A stretch of 64,000 nt of DNA, taken from contig CAZHYQ010000001.1 of assembly GCA_964536805.1 (NCBI GenBank), positions 298,116 to 362,115 of the forward strand, in the 5' to 3' direction. Position 1 is the first letter of the stretch; each line of letters opens with the position of its first letter. The notes below the pieces were generated by a model, which made no database searches, was not told the DNA's origin, and worked only from the letters and a program-made list of their open reading frames with translations. Below are positions 8,384 to 15,712 of the stretch, in pieces. Position numbers and translations under genes: made by a program. Source of the stretch: Longilinea sp964536805 (lineage in GTDB: Bacteria; Chloroflexota; Anaerolineae; Anaerolineales; Anaerolineaceae).

Positions 8384-9076
8384 CTACGCCGCGGCTTCCG
8401 AATCCTCTGCCGGTTTATCAGCGTCGCTGCCGGTCAAGATCTCTTGTTCATCTGGTTCTAGGGCTGGTTTCGATTTTTCACGAATCAGGGCTGTTTTCCG
8501 GATGTCAATTAAATCGGGGCCTAAAACTGGCACGGGAATCGGTTCGCTGGCGCCTTTCTGATACCAGGAAACCGTCTTCAGCGATTCTCCTTCAATTTTC
8601 TTCTGCAAGGTAATTAAACCGTGCAACAGCGCTTGCGGTGTGGGAGGGCAGCCAGGAATGTATACATCGACCGGAATAAATTTGTCAACGCCGGCCACCA
8701 CGTTGTATCCCCCTTTGAAGGGTCCTCCGCTGGAGGCGCATGCACCCATGGCAATGACGTATTTTGGTTCCGGCATCTGGTTATACAACCGTACAATTTG
8801 CGGGATCATCTTTTTGGTCACCGTGCCGGAAACAAGCATCACATCGCTCTGGCGGGGGCTCGGGCGCATCACCTCCATGCCAAAGCGCGCCAGATCATAA
8901 CGGCTGGCAGCCGTGGCAATCATTTCGATGGCGCAGCAAGCCAGGCCAAACATCATCGGCCAGATGGAATTCAAGCGGCTCCAGTTATAAATTCGGTCAA
9001 GCGTCGTTAATGAAACTTGACTCTGCAGTTCATCTGGCACCTGATATTCCGGTTTCGTCAGTCCTTCAGAACTCAT
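8384..9076 (-). CDS. nuoB: NADH-quinone oxidoreductase subunit B
   Basis: The 230-residue protein carries the four ligands of cluster N2: adjacent cysteines in LACCAIEM (residues ~45-50), GACASSGGPFKGGYNVV and VYIPGCPPTPQALLHGL. The core ends near residue 165; a further ~65 residues form an acidic, Ala/Glu-rich tail not needed for function. It is the first gene of the leftward nuo cluster. nuoA, nuoE-H and nuoJ-N are not in the window, so the rest of complex I must lie elsewhere. Confidence 0.95.
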   Translation of the reverse strand: MSSEGLTKPEYQVPDELQSQVSLTTLDRIYNWSRLNSIWPMMFGLACCAIEMIATAASRYDLARFGMEVMRPSPRQSDVMLVSGTVTKKMIPQIVRLYNQMPEPKYVIAMGACASSGGPFKGGYNVVAGVDKFIPVDVYIPGCPPTPQALLHGLITLQKKIEGESLKTVSWYQKGASEPIPVPVLGPDLIDIRKTALIREKSKPALEPDEQEILTGSDADKPAEDSEAAA

Positions 9077-9133
9077 ATTGCACCTTTTATATTGTTGGGG
9101 ATTTCAAAAAATGATTTCGAAGAGACAACCTTA

Positions 9134-9161
9134 ATTTTACCCCGGCTCAAGGATGTGTCAA
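9134..9161 (-). promoter_or_regulatory. Sigma-70-type promoter of the nuo cluster
   Basis: On the reverse strand TTGACA (9156-9161) and TAAAAT (9134-9139) are separated by 16 nt. The predicted transcript starts about 50 nt before the nuoB start at 9076. Confidence 0.6.
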
Positions 9162-9207
9162 GCAAACATTAAGATAAAACCTATTATCATAATTCTGAAA
9201 AAACCAG

Positions 9208-9213
9208 TACAAT
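9208..9213 (+). promoter_or_regulatory. -10 element implying a leaderless mRNA
   Basis: TACAAT ends 6 nt before the ATG at 9220. No Shine-Dalgarno sequence precedes that ATG. Transcription would begin at or next to the start codon. No good -35 hexamer was seen. Confidence 0.4.
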
Positions 9214-9219
9214 ACATTC

Positions 9220-9840
9220 ATGACCACTACCACCCGTGATCGGATTCTTGAAACAATCTCGCAATCCCAAACGGTTACCGTGTCTGACCTTAGCAAAAAA
9301 TTACATACCACCGTAGCCAACGTCCGTTACCATCTCGATCCTCTTATCGAGGACAATCTAATCGAAAAGATTCCGCCGCAAACAGCCGGAGTGCAACGCG
9401 GCCGCCCTGCCAGCCGATTCCGGTTAAGTGAAAAATCCAAACCGAATGACTTGGCGCAATTATCATCAGATCTGCTATCGATCCTGATGGATTCTACCCG
9501 TAGCCCGGAAGGACGGGCGAACAGTATCACTCAAATCGCACGCATACGCAGCCAAGGGGTAAACACCCTTGGTAAGGCAACGCAGCGCCTTATCCAGACC
9601 ATTGATTACCTCAATCGGCATGCATACCGCGCCAGGTGGGAAGCGCACCGGAGTGGGCCTGAGGTCCGTTTTGGTAATTGTCCATTCGCCGCTATCCTGC
9701 CTGACCATCCTGAACTATGCGAGGTCGATCGCCGCATGCTTGAGGAACTGCTTAATGTGCATGTTTCGATTCTGGAATGCTATCAGGCTGCTTCCGGAAT
9801 TCCTGCAGCCTGCATATTTGCGCTAACCTTCACCCAGTAG
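9220..9840 (+). CDS. SufR-like winged-helix regulator with C-terminal Cys cluster
   Basis: The 206-residue protein begins with a DeoR/ArsR-type winged helix (ILETISQSQTVTVSDLSKKLHTTVANVRYHLDPLIEDNLIEK, residues ~7-50; wing GRPASRFRL). The C-terminal part holds cysteines at NCPFAAILPDHPELCEVD, ILECYQ and PAACIF, a spacing resembling SufR-type repressors that sense FeS status with a labile cluster. The family assignment is by pattern and not certain. It is divergent from nuoB with a shared 143-bp intergenic region and could regulate the FeS-rich nuo/mrp cluster as well as the transporter behind it (inference). Leaderless translation is likely because no ribosome binding site precedes the ATG. 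Confidence 0.75.
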   Translation: MTTTTRDRILETISQSQTVTVSDLSKKLHTTVANVRYHLDPLIEDNLIEKIPPQTAGVQRGRPASRFRLSEKSKPNDLAQLSSDLLSILMDSTRSPEGRANSITQIARIRSQGVNTLGKATQRLIQTIDYLNRHAYRARWEAHRSGPEVRFGNCPFAAILPDHPELCEVDRRMLEELLNVHVSILECYQAASGIPAACIFALTFTQ

Positions 9841-9865
9841 TAGTCGATTGAATTAAGGAAACGGT

Positions 9866-10795
9866 GTGATTGAAAAACAAACGGTAAGATTGAATAGATG
9901 GCAGGCTGATGGCGTCTTGTTAATGACGGCGGCAGTTTGGGGTGGCGGATTTACAGCGCAACGCGTGGCAGCACTACATTTGGGTCCATTAATGATTAAT
10001 GGAATACGTTTCCTCCTGGCAGCTGCTGTATTATTGCCGCTCGTCCGGTTTAACATAAACATTTCAAAGAAGGACCTGCCAGGTGTCATTCTGGCGGGAA
10101 TCTTGCTCAGCCTGGCGTCTAATCTGCAACAACTCGGGCTGCGCTTTACCACGGCAGGGAATGCTGGATTCATCACTGGTCTTTATGTAATTCTGGTTCC
10201 CATTTTGCTATGGATTTTCTGGCGCGAACGCGTTCGATGGGCCATTATCACTGCGACTGGATTAGCCGTAATTGGCATGTTTTTCATAAACGCTGAGGGT
10301 ATTTTCCGTTTTTCAATCGGCGATTTATATGAGCTTTTTGGGGTTGTTTTTTGGGCATTGCACGTTATTATTATTGGAATAATGGTGCGCAAAATGGATG
10401 TCCTTGCTTTTTCAATTGGTCAATTTGGCGTTTGTGGTATATTGAATCTGTCATTCGGACTGTCTATTGAGCCGCATCAACTTTCTTCCATAATTGCATC
10501 TGGCTGGGCGCTGCTGTACGCCGGGATCATTTCCGGCGGCATCGGGTACACCCTTCAAGCACTCGGTCAGAAGTTCTCTCCCTCCAGCGACGCAGCTTTG
10601 ATTTTAAGTTTGGAAGCCGTCTTTGCTGCAATGTTTGGTTTCTTATTTCTGCAGGAGAAGGCAACAACTCCGCAGATATTTGGCTACGTATTAATTTTTT
10701 CTGCTGTGGTTCTTGCCCAATTTTTTCGCCATGGCAAATCCGAATCAGCAGAATCCACCAAAGATACTTTACCGATTGTTCAGGATCTATCATGA
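9866..10795 (+). CDS. DMT-superfamily EamA transporter
   Basis: The 309-residue protein contains about ten hydrophobic segments arranged as two EamA repeats (residues ~15-145 and ~155-290). The motif TAGNAGFITGLYVILVPI near residue 95 is typical of RhaT/YdcZ-like drug/metabolite exporters, and GISGGIGYTLQALGQKF-like and PSSDAALILSLEAVFA match the second repeat. The start is GTG at 9866 with AAGGAA just upstream. The stop overlaps the HD-GYP start by 4 nt. Substrate unknown. Confidence 0.88.
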   Translation: MIEKQTVRLNRWQADGVLLMTAAVWGGGFTAQRVAALHLGPLMINGIRFLLAAAVLLPLVRFNINISKKDLPGVILAGILLSLASNLQQLGLRFTTAGNAGFITGLYVILVPILLWIFWRERVRWAIITATGLAVIGMFFINAEGIFRFSIGDLYELFGVVFWALHVIIIGIMVRKMDVLAFSIGQFGVCGILNLSFGLSIEPHQLSSIIASGWALLYAGIISGGIGYTLQALGQKFSPSSDAALILSLEAVFAAMFGFLFLQEKATTPQIFGYVLIFSAVVLAQFFRHGKSESAESTKDTLPIVQDLS

Positions 10796-12570
10796 AAAAC
10801 TGGTGGCACCATCCTGCCTTTCGGATTAGTCTGCTTTATCTCATTATTTCCATCTTCTGGATTCTTTTCTCAGATCAATTGTTGGGGTTTTTAGTTTCAG
10901 ACAATCAAAAATTTGTTTTGTTTTCGACGCTCAAAGGTTGGCTATTTGTCTTCGTAACAGCCAGTTTGCTTTTCGGTATTTTGATGCGCGAATTCTCGGT
11001 GCGGCAGCAGCATGAGCGCGAAGTTGAGGCAATTGCAAGACTCACCCAGGCAACGCGATTTGCAATGTCTCGTGAAGAGTTATTGCCGGTCTTGCTAGAT
11101 GAAATAATTCATTTTACCAGCGCGGAAACGGCCTCGGTTTTGTTTTTTGATGAAGCTATCAACCAGCTGCGGGTAATTCTTGCCAAGGGTCTTTTTACAG
11201 AATTCACTGGCAAGCAGGTTTCGCTGCAGAGCATCACTGGCAATGCCATCACCTCTGGCCACCCATATATAAATAATCAATTCCTTCCAGATGCAAGTAC
11301 TTCCTTTCCAGAGAAACTGGAGGGTTTACATGCTATCGCCATCGCCCCATTGATCGTCCAAGACCATAAACTGGGCGCACTGGTCATGGCAAAAAAAGGT
11401 ACTTTTGATCAGAATCAATTTCATCTATTTCTCTCGCTGGCCGATATTGCCGCCAGTGCAGTTCACCGCCTGTCGCTTTATAACCAGACTCTTCAACGCG
11501 TTCAGCAACTTTCCACGCTGCGGTCGATCGACCTTGCCATTACATCCAGCCTGGATCTCAACGCAACGTTAAGAATTCTGGTTGAAGAAGTTCAGAAATT
11601 AAAGGGGATTAGCGCCACTTGTGTCCTCATTCCAGACAAGCATACAGGATACCTCCATTACCGGGCTGGAAAAGGTTTTTCAACCAATTTGATTGAACAG
11701 AGAGTTCTTCCGACAGAGGCTTTTCGCATCGACCCCGAATTTCCTTCCCGGTTTACACTGACGATTTCTGATTTAAAGGGTACAACTTCCTCGCCGCGCA
11801 ACGAAATCGGCCTGGCTGAAGACTTTTCTGTCTACCATGCCTATCCATTGGTTTCAAAGGATCAAATAAAAGGGGTTCTGGAAGTTTATCAACAAGATTC
11901 AGATCCCCTCAGCCAGGAGGAATTGGATTTTCTGGAATCGCTTGCAACGCAAGCGGCCATCGCAGTGGATGTAGCAACGTTAATTGAAGATCTGCAATCC
12001 AGCAATCAGGAATTAACGGCGGCGTACGATTCGACCATTGAAGGATGGTCGCGTGCCTTGGATTTACGCGATAAAGAAACTGAAGGACATACACAGCGGG
12101 TGACTGAAATGGCTTTGCATTTAGCCCGCCTGGTTGGCATCCCCGATAAAGAGTTAATCCATGTCTACCGTGGAGCCTTATTGCACGACATCGGAAAAAT
12201 GGGAATTCCAGACAGCATCTTGCTCAAACCTGCTCCCCTCACCACGGAAGAGACCGAATTGATGAAGATGCATCCAATTTATGCCTACCATCTTCTTAAA
12301 CCGATCCGTTTTTTACACCCCGCCTTGGATATACCTTACTGTCATCATGAGCACTGGGACGGCAGCGGATATCCGCGCGGACTGAAAGGCGATGAAATCC
12401 CCCTGGCCGCGCGCGTATTTGCAGTGGTGGATGTTTGGGACGCATTGGTTTCTGACCGACCCTATTCGCCGCGCTGGCCGAAGGAGGACGCAATAAAACA
12501 TATCAAAGACAACACAGGTTTATATTTTGACCCTGCGGTTGTGAATGTGTTCGTCAACATGTTGGAATAA
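10792..12570 (+). CDS. Membrane-anchored GAF-GAF-HD-GYP phosphodiesterase
   Basis: Two membrane segments (residues ~10-30 and ~42-62) are followed by a GAF domain (~80-225), a second GAF domain (~235-405) and an HD-GYP domain (~415-590). The catalytic signature is intact: HTQRVTEMALHLARL, LLHDIGKMGIPDSILLKP and HHEHWDGSGYPRGLKGDEIPLAARV, with the GYP triplet present, so c-di-GMP hydrolysis to pGpG or GMP is expected. No GGDEF domain is fused. Translation is coupled to the EamA transporter gene by a 4-nt overlap. The signal sensed by the GAF domains cannot be told. Confidence 0.9.
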   Translation: MKNWWHHPAFRISLLYLIISIFWILFSDQLLGFLVSDNQKFVLFSTLKGWLFVFVTASLLFGILMREFSVRQQHEREVEAIARLTQATRFAMSREELLPVLLDEIIHFTSAETASVLFFDEAINQLRVILAKGLFTEFTGKQVSLQSITGNAITSGHPYINNQFLPDASTSFPEKLEGLHAIAIAPLIVQDHKLGALVMAKKGTFDQNQFHLFLSLADIAASAVHRLSLYNQTLQRVQQLSTLRSIDLAITSSLDLNATLRILVEEVQKLKGISATCVLIPDKHTGYLHYRAGKGFSTNLIEQRVLPTEAFRIDPEFPSRFTLTISDLKGTTSSPRNEIGLAEDFSVYHAYPLVSKDQIKGVLEVYQQDSDPLSQEELDFLESLATQAAIAVDVATLIEDLQSSNQELTAAYDSTIEGWSRALDLRDKETEGHTQRVTEMALHLARLVGIPDKELIHVYRGALLHDIGKMGIPDSILLKPAPLTTEETELMKMHPIYAYHLLKPIRFLHPALDIPYCHHEHWDGSGYPRGLKGDEIPLAARVFAVVDVWDALVSDRPYSPRWPKEDAIKHIKDNTGLYFDPAVVNVFVNMLE

Positions 12571-12589
12571 GTATAGAAGGATAATAAAT

Positions 12590-13234
12590 ATGGAAGAACG
12601 AATTCGGAATTACAACGGAAAAGATATCATCGTGAGTTTTATTCCGCAGCGCTGCATCCACGTCGGAGAATGTACCGCCCGGTTGGCGAAAGTCTTTGAC
12701 ACCTCCCGCCATCCCTGGATAATGCCGGATGCAGCCAGCGCTGATGAAGTCGCGGAAGTAGTCCTTCGCTGCCCAACGGGTGCGTTGCACTTCAGCCGCC
12801 TTGACGGAGGACCGCAGGAACCAATTCCAGATCACAACGAGATTATGCTAGCCGCTGATGGGCCGCTAAATTTATCGGGAGATATTGAATTGCTAGCTCC
12901 GGACGGATCGCTTTTCTTAAAAGATACACGCGTATCGTTATGCCGCTGCGGCGCATCGAAATGCAAACCTTTTTGTGACGAGAACCATACCGCAGTTCAA
13001 TTTAATGAAGTCGGAAATTTATGCGATCCGGATATTTTTCTTGTCCCCCTCAAATCGGCAGCACGAGGGCAACCACTGAAGGTTCATTTCTACCCCAATG
13101 ATTCCTATCTGATTGAAGGACCGTTCATTCTCCGAAGTTCGGACGGCAGCCAGGTGGAAAAAGCGGAGGGCGGTTCATTATGCTGTTGCGGTTTGTCCAA
13201 CGCAAAACCATTCTGCGACGGCTCTCACATGTGA
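12590..13234 (+). CDS. Divergent ferredoxin domain plus two CDGSH FeS motifs
   Basis: I place the start at ATG 12590, behind AGAAGGA at 12575-12581; a frame-extended start at 12545 has no ribosome binding site. The 214-residue protein has an N-terminal Fer4_19-type domain (RCIHVGECTARL, PDAASADEVAEVVLRCPTGAL), then two iron-sulfur CDGSH motifs: CRCGASKCKPFCDENH near residue 110 and CCCGLSNAKPFCDGSH near the C-terminus. CDGSH proteins hold redox-active 2Fe-2S clusters with one His ligand; both motifs retain the three Cys and the His. It probably works as a soluble electron carrier or redox sensor. It lies 19 nt behind the HD-GYP gene. Confidence 0.87.
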   Translation: MEERIRNYNGKDIIVSFIPQRCIHVGECTARLAKVFDTSRHPWIMPDAASADEVAEVVLRCPTGALHFSRLDGGPQEPIPDHNEIMLAADGPLNLSGDIELLAPDGSLFLKDTRVSLCRCGASKCKPFCDENHTAVQFNEVGNLCDPDIFLVPLKSAARGQPLKVHFYPNDSYLIEGPFILRSSDGSQVEKAEGGSLCCCGLSNAKPFCDGSHM

Positions 13235-13293
13235 TGCCGGCTAAGAATAAACAATCAATAATTTATAGCCAATAGACAATTGCCTTATTACTC

Positions 13294-13336
13294 AAAAACA
13301 ATCTCCCCGCCGGCATCGGCGGGGAGATTGTTTTTT
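13294..13336. terminator. Bidirectional terminator between CDGSH gene and glmS
   Basis: Fourteen-bp perfect stem (299-312 with 317-330 of the 13 kb block), GCAT loop, A-tract before and T6 after. It can stop both converging transcripts. Confidence 0.9.
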
Positions 13337-13348
13337 GTCCATTTTGGT

Positions 13349-15190
13349 TTATTCCACCGTGACGCTTTTTGCCAGGTTGCGCGGCTGATCAACGTCCAAA
13401 CCTCGCAACGACGCAATGTGATAGGCAAACAACTGCAACGGGATGACTGTAACGACGGGTGAAAGCATCCATGGCGTTTCCGGTATCCAGAAGACATGAT
13501 CCGCCAGCGCCGCCACCTTCTCATCCCCTTCTGTCGCGACGACGATCACCCCGCCACCGCGGGCCTTGGCCTGTTCAATCTGGCTGACCATTTTATCGTA
13601 CCATGGGTCGCGCGGAGCAATGGCGAGTACCGGCATATCGCGATCGATTAATGCGATTGGGCCGTGCTTCATTTCGCCTGCCGGGTACCCCTCCGCATGG
13701 ATATACGAAATTTCTTTGAGTTTTAGCGCACCTTCAAAGGCTATCGGCATATTGATACCGCGTCCCAGATACAGCATGTTGCGGATGTATTTCATCTCGC
13801 GGGCAACCTGCAACACCGCTCCTTCCTGGTCAAGGCAGCGTCCAACCAGGTCAGGTACCAGCCGGAGGTCGGACACCAATTTCCTGCGCTCCGCTACAGA
13901 GATGGTGCCGCGCAAATCAGCCAGTAACACTGCCAGCATATACAGGTCGACCAAAGGCGCAGTAAATGCTTTGGTGGATGCAACACCAATTTCCGGTCCG
14001 GATTGCATGGAAATGTATCCGTCCGATACCCTCATCGCCTGCGAACCGATCACGTTTACGATTGACCACAGGATAGCACCGCGCCGCCGGCATTCATCCA
14101 TGGCAGCCAATGTGTCAGCCGTTTCGCCTGATTGTGAAACGGCCAGCACAACCGTGTATTCATCTATGATTGGCTCTCCGTAGCGCAATTCAGAAGCGAT
14201 GATCGTTTCCACCGGAATGCGAGCTATTCGTTCAATCAGTACCTTGCCAACCTGCCCGGCATAAGCCGCCGTCCCGCAGGCAGTGATGATGATTTTCTGG
14301 ATCTTCTTTGCTTTTTCTGCGGTAAGGTTTAATTGTGGCAGACGGATCTTGCCCTCTTCAAAATCCACCCGGCCTGCCAGCGTGTCGGTCAGCGAACGTA
14401 CCTGTTCATGGATTTCCTTTTGCATAAAATGCCGGTATTCGCCCTTTTCCGCCGCAATCGGATCCCAGGCAATGGTGTGAATTTCCGGGTTGAATACTTT
14501 CCCCTCCAGGGTTTCCACTTTCACCGCTGATCGGGTGATCACTGCCATCTGGCGCGATTCCAAGAACATCACCCGCCGGGTATGTTCCAAAATTGCTGGA
14601 ATATCCGATGCCACAAAATTCTCATTCTCGCCCAATCCAATCACCACGCCGCCTGCGTTGCCAATTCGCGCGGCGACTATTTTATCCGGCTCGCGCGATG
14701 AAAAGGCAACGATCCCGTGCGCGCCTTTGATTTGCTTCAAGGTGGTGCGCATGGCTTCTTCCAATCCGCTGCCGGCAGCCATAAAGTGCTCGATCAGGTG
14801 AACGATAACCTCGGTATCAGTATCCGAGTTGAATTTGACGCCTTCGCTAACAAGCTCCTCGCGCAATTCCAGAAAGTTCTCAACAATGCCATTGTGAACA
14901 ACCACGACCTCACCGGTCGTCCCGACATGCGGGTGGGCGTTGCGTGCGCTGGGCTCGCCATGGGTAGCCCAGCGGGTGTGCCCGATGCCAACCTTCCCTT
15001 CAACGGGTTGGTTGACAACCAGCGTTACCAGATGGTCCAGTTTCCCAGCATCCCGCCTGACTTCAATTTTTCCCTTTGAAAAAACAGCCAATCCGGCAGA
15101 ATCGTAACCGCGATATTCCAAACGGCGGAGGCCGTTTAGAATGACGGGAGTCGCGTTCTGACCGCCGATGTAACCGACAATACCACACAT
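13349..15190 (-). CDS. glmS: Glutamine-fructose-6-phosphate aminotransferase
   Basis: The 613-residue enzyme makes glucosamine-6-phosphate from fructose-6-phosphate and glutamine, the first step toward peptidoglycan and other amino sugars. The start is fixed by Cys2, the N-terminal nucleophile (MCGIVGYIGG), and by GGAGGAAACC immediately upstream; frame extension to 15238 is not needed. The glutaminase domain covers residues ~1-235, with YRGYDSAG and GHTRWATHGEPS. Two SIS sugar-binding domains follow (ACGTAAYAG, SQSGETADTLAA, GRGINMPIAFEGALKLKEISYIHAEG). The C-terminal LAKSVTVE is complete. A leader of roughly 350 nt precedes it. Confidence 0.97.
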   Translation of the reverse strand: MCGIVGYIGGQNATPVILNGLRRLEYRGYDSAGLAVFSKGKIEVRRDAGKLDHLVTLVVNQPVEGKVGIGHTRWATHGEPSARNAHPHVGTTGEVVVVHNGIVENFLELREELVSEGVKFNSDTDTEVIVHLIEHFMAAGSGLEEAMRTTLKQIKGAHGIVAFSSREPDKIVAARIGNAGGVVIGLGENENFVASDIPAILEHTRRVMFLESRQMAVITRSAVKVETLEGKVFNPEIHTIAWDPIAAEKGEYRHFMQKEIHEQVRSLTDTLAGRVDFEEGKIRLPQLNLTAEKAKKIQKIIITACGTAAYAGQVGKVLIERIARIPVETIIASELRYGEPIIDEYTVVLAVSQSGETADTLAAMDECRRRGAILWSIVNVIGSQAMRVSDGYISMQSGPEIGVASTKAFTAPLVDLYMLAVLLADLRGTISVAERRKLVSDLRLVPDLVGRCLDQEGAVLQVAREMKYIRNMLYLGRGINMPIAFEGALKLKEISYIHAEGYPAGEMKHGPIALIDRDMPVLAIAPRDPWYDKMVSQIEQAKARGGGVIVVATEGDEKVAALADHVFWIPETPWMLSPVVTVIPLQLFAYHIASLRGLDVDQPRNLAKSVTVE

Positions 15191-15548
15191 GGTTTCCTCC
15201 GTGAGTGGGTGGCAGAAACTGTTGCAAAGTACCTTCATTGCAAACAGACTGTCTGAGATCCGCTGGTTTTCGCGAATCTATCAAAGCAAAAAAAATTATT
15301 TGTTTTGATTAAGGGAAAGTTACGGGCAATTCATGCCCTAAAAGGCACTGCATACCCCGAAGGCTTCCGCTGATCTTTCGATTTTCCCGGCCGCCAGGCG
15401 CTAAACCTGTTCTACCCGGTTAACTCTGCCCCGCGGCAGAGAACCTTCGTCCTCGTCACTCCGACCTTTGCCCCCAATCAGATCAGAGCCTTGCGCTGTC
15501 CTTTCCCGGACGTGTGATGGATTTGCCTTCACCTCCTCAATCAGAATT
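15191..15548 (-). promoter_or_regulatory. Long structured 5' leader of glmS, class unknown
   Basis: Between promoter and start codon lie about 358 nt without a convincing gene. On the transcript strand I see a GTCC/GGAC hairpin with a GGAAA loop, an 8-bp pairing CTCTGATC/GGTCGGAG, the element GACGAGG, a CTGCC/GGCAG hairpin and an AU-rich hairpin close to 15290-15316. The sequence does not fit the glmS ribozyme core as I know it. A weak open frame begins at a GTG just behind GAGGAG but the spacing is too short for initiation. A metabolite-responsive RNA is possible. Confidence 0.45.
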
Positions 15549-15554
15549 GTTTTG

Positions 15555-15583
15555 ATTATACCGAATGCAAACTTCCGCGTCAA
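15555..15583 (-). promoter_or_regulatory. Sigma-70-type promoter of glmS
   Basis: Reverse strand TTGACG (15578-15583), 17-nt spacer, TATAAT (15555-15560). The predicted start is near 15548, leaving a leader of about 358 nt before glmS. Confidence 0.75.
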
Positions 15584-15651
15584 ACTACTGATGTTTTCTT
15601 ATCCAAGGAGCATTTCGATTTCTTAATTTATTCAACCGAATCGAAAATGTA

Positions 15652-15690
15652 GAAAACAAAACAGCCTTCCAACAAATGGAAGGCTGTTGG
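15652..15690 (-). terminator. Intrinsic terminator of the AOR gene
   Basis: AACAGCCTTCC and GGAAGGCTGTT (15660-15688) form an 11-bp stem with a 7-nt loop. On the reverse strand the stem is followed by TTTGTTTTC. Confidence 0.85.
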
Positions 15691-15712
15691 GTCATTGACC
15701 TTACCCTGCCAA

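Noticed and set aside
15191..15548. glmS leader as a glmS ribozyme
   Set aside because: GACGAGG and an AGCGC element occur, but the TATCGA and TCGGCGGATG-like core and the cleavage-site context are not found in the right order.
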